Shown here: positions 57,948-64,000 of the stretch, piece after piece
How the letters are laid out: every line of letters begins with the position of its first letter
Numbering within the stretch: the stretch's first letter is position 1
NCBI RefSeq assembly: GCF_027409185.1
Contig: NC_084460.1
Location: 65,236,501 to 65,300,500, forward strand
Direction of reading: 5' to 3'
Origin: Cynocephalus volans
Lineage: Eukaryota; Chordata; Mammalia; Dermoptera; Cynocephalidae
Length of the DNA: 64,000 bases
Made by a program: the position numbers and the translations under genes
Notes under the pieces: generated by a model
Database searches by the model: none
The model's input: the letters and a program-made list of their open reading frames with translations, nothing else
Told to the model about the DNA's origin: nothing

Positions 57948-58972
57948 CTGCAAGACTTCCAATGAAGATAACAGAATAGATGGTCCCCAGCATCACCATC
58001 TCCCACAATCAACCAATTTACAACTATTAAAAAGCAACAATAGCTAAGCTGGGGCCACAAGAGCTCTCAGGGGAAGAGAGGGAGAGATCTACGGGGTGCA
58101 TGAAGGCAGGAGAAGCCACGATGAGAGAAAGAAAGGACCATAACCCAGGGGTACCAGACCTCACGAGACCCAGAAGTGATTACAAGGTCAACAATTAAAC
58201 CCTGAGCTGCACCAAAAGCCTTCCCCAGGGAATCAGCAGCAAAGCAGCAATTTAGCTCAACCACAGGGCTCAAGTGCTGGTTCCCTCAGGAAGGTTCCCC
58301 ATTTTAGAAGTAAGCAAAAGACAACAAATTAGTTGCAGTGCAGAGTTTAAGTACAGAACTGAAAGGAAAATTTTAAAAAACTCAGATCAGAGACAAAGTT
58401 CTGATATTAACAAGTAAAGGTCTAACACCAGCAAAGAACACCTATAAAATCCAGAAGAACTGGAAGCCCTCCAGGTTCCCAAGCCAAGGTGAGGGGGACT
58501 CGAGGGCCTCAGCCCCATCCCCTGACGTCCACATCCAGCCCAGCCACAACCACAGAGTCACAGCCAGAAGCACACCAGGATCCCGAGCTGGGGGCGGTGG
58601 GAGGCTAAGGGCCTCAGCCATGCCCCACAACGTTTACATCAGGCCCAATCATGACCATCGAGCCGCCAGAAGCACCCCAGGTTCCAGAGCCAGGGCAGTG
58701 GGGCTGAGGGCCTCAGCTACACCCCCTGATGTTTCCCAGTGACAGCCACTGAGCTGCTGCCAGAAGCCCCCTGGGCTCCCTTGCCGGAATGAGGGGGGTG
58801 CCACGGGCCTTGACCATGACCCCCTCCTTCCTCCTCCCATCCTATCCCTCTCCCCTTTCTCCTCTCCCCCTCTCCCAACTGTTCCACAACAACATCTTAG
58901 AATGTAAAAAATAGTAACAATAATAAATAATTTTTTTTTAAAGTTTCAGCTGCAGAAAAAAACAAAAAAAGA
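57948..58972 (+). mobile_element. composite non-autonomous retroelement (L1-5'UTR-like / SVA-like architecture)
   Basis: Bounded by an 11-bp direct repeat, aaacatttcca (57937-57947 and 58973-58983). Order: (1) about 500 bp starting 'agacttccaatgaagataac', which reads like the 5' end of a mammalian L1; (2) GC-rich tandem units of about 113, 102, 94 bp and a partial fourth, each starting ccagaag (58451, 58564, 58666, 58760) and carrying 'gggcctcag'; (3) a C/T-rich stretch (58818-58880); (4) an AT-rich end with AATAAA (58922-58927), about 30 bp before an A-rich tail (58955-58970). No coding frame. All signs point to L1-mediated insertion of an RNA polyadenylated at its own signal. Confidence 0.75.
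58451..58830 (+). repeat. GC-rich tandem repeat inside the composite element
   Basis: Three full units and one partial unit of shrinking length (113, 102 and 94 bp) share starts at ccagaag and an inner 'gagggcctcagc' core. Confidence 0.85.
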
Positions 58973-58989
58973 AAACATTTCCAATAGTT

Positions 58990-59332
58990 TCCTTTCCAGT
59001 GTAAAAATTATTACTGTTGTAACAACTCTTCAGTGTGCACAATGTCTCCCTTATGTAAAGTTTTAGAGTAGGAAGATATTTTATTTATGTAGTTGGGTGG
59101 TTTGATTATCAGTGAGGTTAGAGTTTTTTCACGTAATTGTTAGTAATTTATATTTTTATTACTACGAAATACTTTTATTTTCCTTGCTGATTTTTTCAAG
59201 GAAATGTTTTTCTTATTTCCATGAATTCTTTAAATATTAAAGATGCTAGTGTTTAGGATATGTCTTTCGTTTTTTGTATTTTAGTATGCTCTGTAAGAAA
59301 AATTCCCTATTGTTTTTGAAATTGTGTTTTTC
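58990..59332 (-). repeat. old L1 fragment
   Basis: Antisense text 'ttgattatcagtgaggttag', 'agttttttcacgtaattgtt', 'gtttaggatatgtctttcgt' parallels the old L1 ORF2-end/3'UTR segment (ctgattactagtgaggttga...). Diverged. Confidence 0.55.
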
Positions 59333-59334
59333 TG

Positions 59335-59605
59335 ACCAGCTCTGGTGCTCTTAGTGCATGGTTAACTAAATTTTGTGTTTCTGCCCTTGCATGGGCTGGC
59401 AGAAGGACCAGGGCGCATGAACCCCAGGCCTGTAGCTAACATGCCAGAGGGCTTGGTGCGCACTCTGTGCGGGAGACTCACTCTGGTTTCTTCATTCTTA
59501 CCCTTCTTTCTCTTGCTCCATATTTCAATGTATTTTCAAACTTACCTTACTTTCTCATTTGTATTTACTAAATCAAATTAAATCCTTTTTGGAACATGTC
59601 AGTGT
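59335..59605. other. GC-richer unassigned segment between two L1 fragments
   Basis: 'tgcatgggctggcagaagga' and 'gggcttggtgcgcactctgt' contrast with the AT-rich flanks. No family is named and no target duplication was found. Confidence 0.3.
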
Positions 59606-59609
59606 GTAA

Positions 59610-59905
59610 ATAAATAAGCTATGAGATTGGTTTTGTAATACTTCCAGATACATCCTGTGCAAAAATAATTTCTTCATTCAAGAGTATTTTTTTATATAGA
59701 ATACTATAACTATAATTACCTGGCCAAAGGGTATGAACATTTTTATGGCTTCTAAGATTTTGCCTAATTTATTTCTCAGATGGTCACCCTAATTTATAAA
59801 TGCCCATAGGTTTACCACATCCTAACCATAACAGGACATTTTAATTTTTAATATCTCTATGTGATTCAAAGAAATGTGCAAAAATATTTTTACTTCAGTT
59901 TACAG
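59610..59905 (-). repeat. old L1 fragment
   Basis: 'acctggccaaagggtatgaa' and 'catttttatggcttctaaga' resemble antisense old L1 (gggtcaaagggtatgcacat). In L1 order this piece should lie before 58990-59332, so the two are separate insertions or rearranged. Confidence 0.5.
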
Positions 59906-59907
59906 TA

Positions 59908-62685
59908 GACTTCTAAAAAAAATGGGTAGAAAGAAGAGACTGGTTAACAGATATCCTCTTTCTCTGATTTCTACTGAAGTGAGGTAAAAGAGGTTGAGTT
60001 ATATTAAAAGGCTTTGAAACATTTTCAAGGAACCTAACTCACTAGTAGGATCTTTCTTAGAGAAATACAAGACACACTTAAAACACTGACCATAACTTTT
60101 TATGAATGTTAGTGAGTGTAATTTTCTTTCTATCTACCAGAAACTTGAGTACCCTGCAGTAAGATAATATCTTCAGTTAGGATCTGAGCTATGTTTATAT
60201 GTACTTTTTTTTTTTTATCTTTCATATAAATTATTTCCAGATGAGTCATTCAAATTCATAGGACTGATCCATAGATTCCCAAATGAGATATTCCCCCCCC
60301 CAAAATTTTCCCTATTAAAATATTTTCAGTTGTTAGTCACTGATACCAGGAAAAAAAGTGAGATTAATTGCATAAATCCGTAATGATTTTTCCTAGTTTA
60401 TCATTTAATTTAGTGAAAGAATATGTTTTTCCTAAGAATGTGCCATGCACCAGTTGGCAATAAGTGGATACTGTCTGGCTATTTTGTGTGGATAGCATCG
60501 ATTTGAAGTGACAGTGTTTATACCAGGGATTGTAACATGAGTTTCTGTCATCTTAAAACTTAAAATTAATTTAATTTTCATAAAACTTTAAGTTTATAAA
60601 ATGAGAAAGTCATCAAACTATAAGAATTGTTATGAATTCATATTTTCAAATTATATTCCTTATGATATAATTCTCAAAATACAAAATACTTTAAAATATG
60701 CATTTATTTTTTGCTGGATTCAGGTATATACATTTGGGAATAAATAGTAGGTTATAAATTTTTGTCAAAGCAAAAAAAAAAAAAAGATAATCACCCAAAT
60801 CTATGTAAAAGGTAAGAGGAAAAGATTGATTGATTGGTATAAATTAAGGAGCCTGTGACTTGTATCAAAGGGAATTCAAGAAGAAAAAGATTTGGAAAAC
60901 AATTATAATTACTTTTGTGAAGCTAAAGGCATATTTTACAAAGCAAATTCTCTAATACACAAAGTGAGGTATGACCTGTTGGCCTCAAAAATAATGGAAT
61001 GAGGTTTACAACTGATAGTAATTTTCTTTTGTGCTTTGGAAGTCATTGTTTTTTAATGTTACAATAAAGAGCTATTTAAAAGCTATTTATTTAGCCCATA
61101 AATAAGATGTCACTTGGTAATTAAGTGCAATTAAGTTCCAAATGTGCTCACCATAATGCTTAATCGAAAATATAATGAAATTCTGAAAAAGAGCTGAAGA
61201 GTGGAACACCTGAGTTTAGAATCACAAAACTCCTTGTGTTCACAGTATACTATCTATATCCAATTTTCCTTTTAGATTAGAACTGTGATATATGTGGGAT
61301 CAGTAGGGATTTTTCTTAAAAAGCTACTTGCATACATCTCTCACAAACTGTCGATTTTGTAAGAACCAAGATAAATTACTCGTTTTATATGTGTGTGTGT
61401 AAAATCAGACAGTGTGCATGATACTCTATGAAACAAATTATGAGAGGTAAGAAAATACTAAATATTAGCTGAGATTGTGGTCTGAATGGCTGAAAACTTT
61501 CAATCAATTTAAGTTCCACAATGGACATTGGATTCCATTTTCTTAATAAGCATGCAGTTTTTGTTTCCCAAGTGCTATTTTATTAAGCTTTTCCTGGTTT
61601 CAAAGGATGGACAGCTTGAGTCACCTTCGGTAAGGCAGTGCACCGTAAAGCGACATGAGGAAGTAAAGGAAATAGGACCTGTCCCAACAGTTCCAGGTTG
61701 CTTTGTACAGAGGCCCAGAATATGCTTCCAGGTGTAGGAGCAGGTAGGGGCTGCAGGTCTAGTGATCGTGCCCTCAGACCTGAGCATTCAGTGTGACAAC
61801 GGAATTTCTCTCTGTGTTGCTGTTACTGCTCTTACACATTCTTTCTTTGAATGTCTGGATTTCAAATTCCCCAACAAAGAGGATGCAAATCATTGTCTGA
61901 CCGTATCTCTCATCTCCTGAACGATAGCCAGGACAGCAGGGTTTTAAGGTGCAGAATATGACAATGGCGTAAGCACAGTTCACCATACAGTCAGATTGAG
62001 TGTACCTGGCATGTCTCACACTCTTGTGTAGATGGAAGAATATGTGATGGATTTGGTTTTATCAAAAATAGTGAATTGGGGGTTATTTTTAAGTCATGCT
62101 TCATATGCCATCCCTTGAGATAGGATTTTATGAGACAGAGTTTTTATCTGCCTTAACAAGGTGGTCATAGTGTTGCAGGATGTCAGTTCTGAGCAGAATT
62201 CTCATGCACCTCACTCAGCGCACCATGTTGGAGCACCGACATGTGACAGACAGTTGCAAAGTGTGGGAAATGGAAACTGGCTAACCCAGTCCCTGTCCTC
62301 AAGGCGCTGAGTTCAAACATCTGTTGCGTGGACGGAGTTTGGCTGGGAGAAGAGCAAGCTCATCCAGGAGGTGGACAAGCATGATGAGGACCAAAGCCTG
62401 ACGTTGGCCAGAGCGATCACTGCTCTCGTTTCCCTTGTGGTATGGACACGTGCCATCCCCCACATGTTTAAACCAAGAGGACTGCTGTCTCTGCCACAGT
62501 GTGACAGAGTCATGGCACATGGGTAACTTTGGCCTCAGTTTATCCTCTAAAGGAATTAAACCTTTTGTGAGAGTCAACTCTGTGTGGTAGGAACAAGCAC
62601 CTCGGGAACGCCTGGCACGTGGAGCAGGTGAGGGGCACACTAAGCACTCAACAAAAGTGTGGACTGATGAAATGGAATAAATTGA
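59908..62685. other. unique AT-rich non-coding sequence
   Basis: Includes a C10 run at about 60293-60301 and an A-run at 60772-60785. No gene or named repeat is supported. The 168-codon frame 62299-62805 (minus) runs into a MIR and has no domain. Confidence 0.4.
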
Positions 62686-62689
62686 AGTC

Positions 62690-62835
62690 AGGGCACTTGG
62701 GTGCAAGGCAAAACTTAGACTCCTATGAGCTGTTTTAACTTGGGAAATTTGCCTTCTGAGAGCAATAATTTTTTCATCTGTAAGTTGCAGATAATAACTG
62801 ATCACTTATTGGGATTGTTATCAGAATCCAGTGAA
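62690..62835 (+). repeat. MIR SINE
   Basis: 'taacttgggaaatttgcctt', 'attttttcatctgtaagttg', 'cagataataactgatcactt' and 'attgggattgttatcagaat' follow MIR order. Confidence 0.65.
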
Positions 62836-62839
62836 GTCA

Positions 62840-63425
62840 GAGCCATGTAGATCGCAGGGGATAAAGCACTGTGTTCCCTAAAACCACATCTCATCTCATA
62901 ATCAACAACCTATATCTTTCTCATTTCTAAAAAAATTCTCTTACATCCATGGGGTCAGATGAACCCTTCAGAGGCAGATGCATAAAAGGACCTGAATTTT
63001 CAGGTGAATTAAGGGGTCTTTTCTTCTTCCATGAACTGCAACACTGCCTTTCTCATGAAGCATGTTGAGCCTAAGATGATGAACTTTGAGCATCTGCTGG
63101 TATGTTGTACAAATTCCCCACAGTGCCAGCCCTGGCTTTTGACTGTCCCACAAGAATACTCTCCAGAGAAATGATGTCAAAGACAAGCCCAGCCTTAGTT
63201 GCAGCCGGCACTTTTTAATCTGACTATGTTTTCAGTTTTGTATTCATTTGCTCTCCCTTTTGCCCAAATCATCCCATTCTTTTGATGCCACTTCTCTTCC
63301 AAGTTTTCCCGCCTTTTTGTTTTCATTTCAGTTCAAATATTTCAATTTCAACATTAAAGTTGAACTAATTTATCCCTGTGTATGATGCACTGACCAGGCT
63401 CAGTGGAAGATATAAGGGCAATTTG
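62840..63425. other. unique non-coding sequence
   Basis: Nothing recognised. Confidence 0.4.
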
Positions 63426-63427
63426 AT

Positions 63428-63658
63428 ATTAATAGTGGCTAACATTTGTTATGTAGTTACTACGGGCCTGGCATGGTCTAAAATGTTTGCCTAAATTAGC
63501 TTATTTAATGCTCACAGCAACCCTCTAAGGCAGGTACAATGGTTATCTGTATTTTACACATAGAAGACTAAGGCATCGAAAGAGTCAATAAGTTGCCTGA
63601 GGTGACATATCTAGTGAGTGGTGGAGCTGGCTCCATCTCTGCAGTCTGCCTGACACAC
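63428..63658 (-). repeat. MIR SINE, near full length
   Basis: Antisense order: 'tactacgggcctggcatggt', 'ttatttaatgctcacagcaa', 'ccctctaaggcaggtacaat', 'attttacacatagaagacta' and 'gtgagtggtggagctggctc'. Confidence 0.9.
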
Positions 63659-63687
63659 CTCTGGGTTTCTACTGGTGCTTACAATCT

Positions 63688-63872
63688 AATGGGTGTACGT
63701 GTGTGCATGTGTGCACTTGTGTGTATGAATGTGCTCGTGCATGTATTTGTGTGTATGTGTGCATACGTGGGCACGTGTGTATGTGTGTGCACACGTGTTT
63801 ATGTATTCATGTGTGTGCATATTTGTGTGTGTGATTACATGTGTGTGCATGTGTGCGAGTGTGCATGTTGCA
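63688..63872. repeat. degenerate TG-rich microsatellite
   Basis: gtgtgcatgtgtgcac-type motifs with few pure runs. The open frames at 63593-63886 (+) and 63686-63997 (-) are artefacts of it. Confidence 0.9.
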
Positions 63873-63904
63873 ATGGAAGTAAATAAGGAAGGAGAAGGGA
63901 GAGG

Positions 63905-64000
63905 CAGAGACCTTTTTTCAATTAATTTAAAAAAATTTTTTTTACCATTTACTTGTTCATATTTGTGGGGTACAGTGTGTTGTTTCAATACATACATACA
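63905..64000 (-). repeat. old L1 3' end, cut by the window edge
   Basis: 'ttcatatttgtggggtacag' and 'tgtgttgtttcaatacatac' are antisense old L1 3'UTR. Confidence 0.75.

Noticed and set aside
58442..58840. Minus-strand frames at 58442-58630 and 58649-58840 as a repeat protein
   Set aside because: They are translations of the GC-rich tandem repeat of a retroelement with no start context.
63686..63997. 103-codon His/Thr-rich minus-strand frame
   Set aside because: Artefact of the TG-rich microsatellite and the antisense L1 end.

Overview
The window is mammalian nuclear DNA that I read as intergenic or intronic, most likely from a colugo (Dermoptera, probably Galeopterus). The main evidence is two tRNA-derived SINEs of the CYN type, a family known from colugos. 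One has a dimeric tRNA-Ile-like body (about 48958-49110) and the other is a shorter relative (about 57423-57549). No Alu, B1 or other 7SL-derived SINE was seen. I found no protein-coding gene, rRNA, tRNA gene, CRISPR array or bacterial-type feature that I can support. All longer open frames lie in repeats, cross the boundaries of unrelated repeats, or lack recognisable domains. One short exon-like segment (13846-13911) is reported as a weak candidate.

Positions 1-48 kb are mostly unique, AT-rich, stop-rich sequence holding old, diverged mammalian repeats. These are MIR and L2 fragments, old L1 3' ends on the minus strand (15.8, 16.9, 35.3 and 40.0 kb), a palindromic DNA MITE (5.36 kb), hAT-Charlie-like remnants, two MLT1-type MaLR LTRs (38.9 and 44.1 kb), two Tigger-type fossils (39.6 and 48.3 kb) and a solo ERV-type LTR with TATA box, octamer and three R-region repeats (33.4-34.0 kb). 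Simple repeats include a pure (AT)30 run inside an L1, a (TG)22 run inside a younger L1 tail, a 430-bp CA/ATG-rich block and an 81-bp mariner-like MITE. A CpG-dense patch lies at 20.4-20.6 kb.

Positions 48-59 kb are a cluster of younger insertions with readable target-site duplications (TSDs). They include a CYN SINE carrying an extra copy of part of its own body beyond the poly(A), two nearly identical L1 3' ends in tandem inside a single TSD, an LTR-flanked 5.9-kb element with AT-rich non-coding interior (50653-56595, minus strand), a second CYN SINE, and a 1-kb TSD-flanked composite retroelement (57948-58972). The composite has an L1-5'UTR-like front, GC-rich tandem repeats and its own AATAAA signal. 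It and the LTR element are the best candidates for poorly described lineage-specific systems.

Positions 59-64 kb return to AT-rich unique sequence with old L1, MIR and a TG-rich microsatellite. All family names come from reading and memory of consensus sequences, not from database searches, and boundaries of old repeats are approximate.
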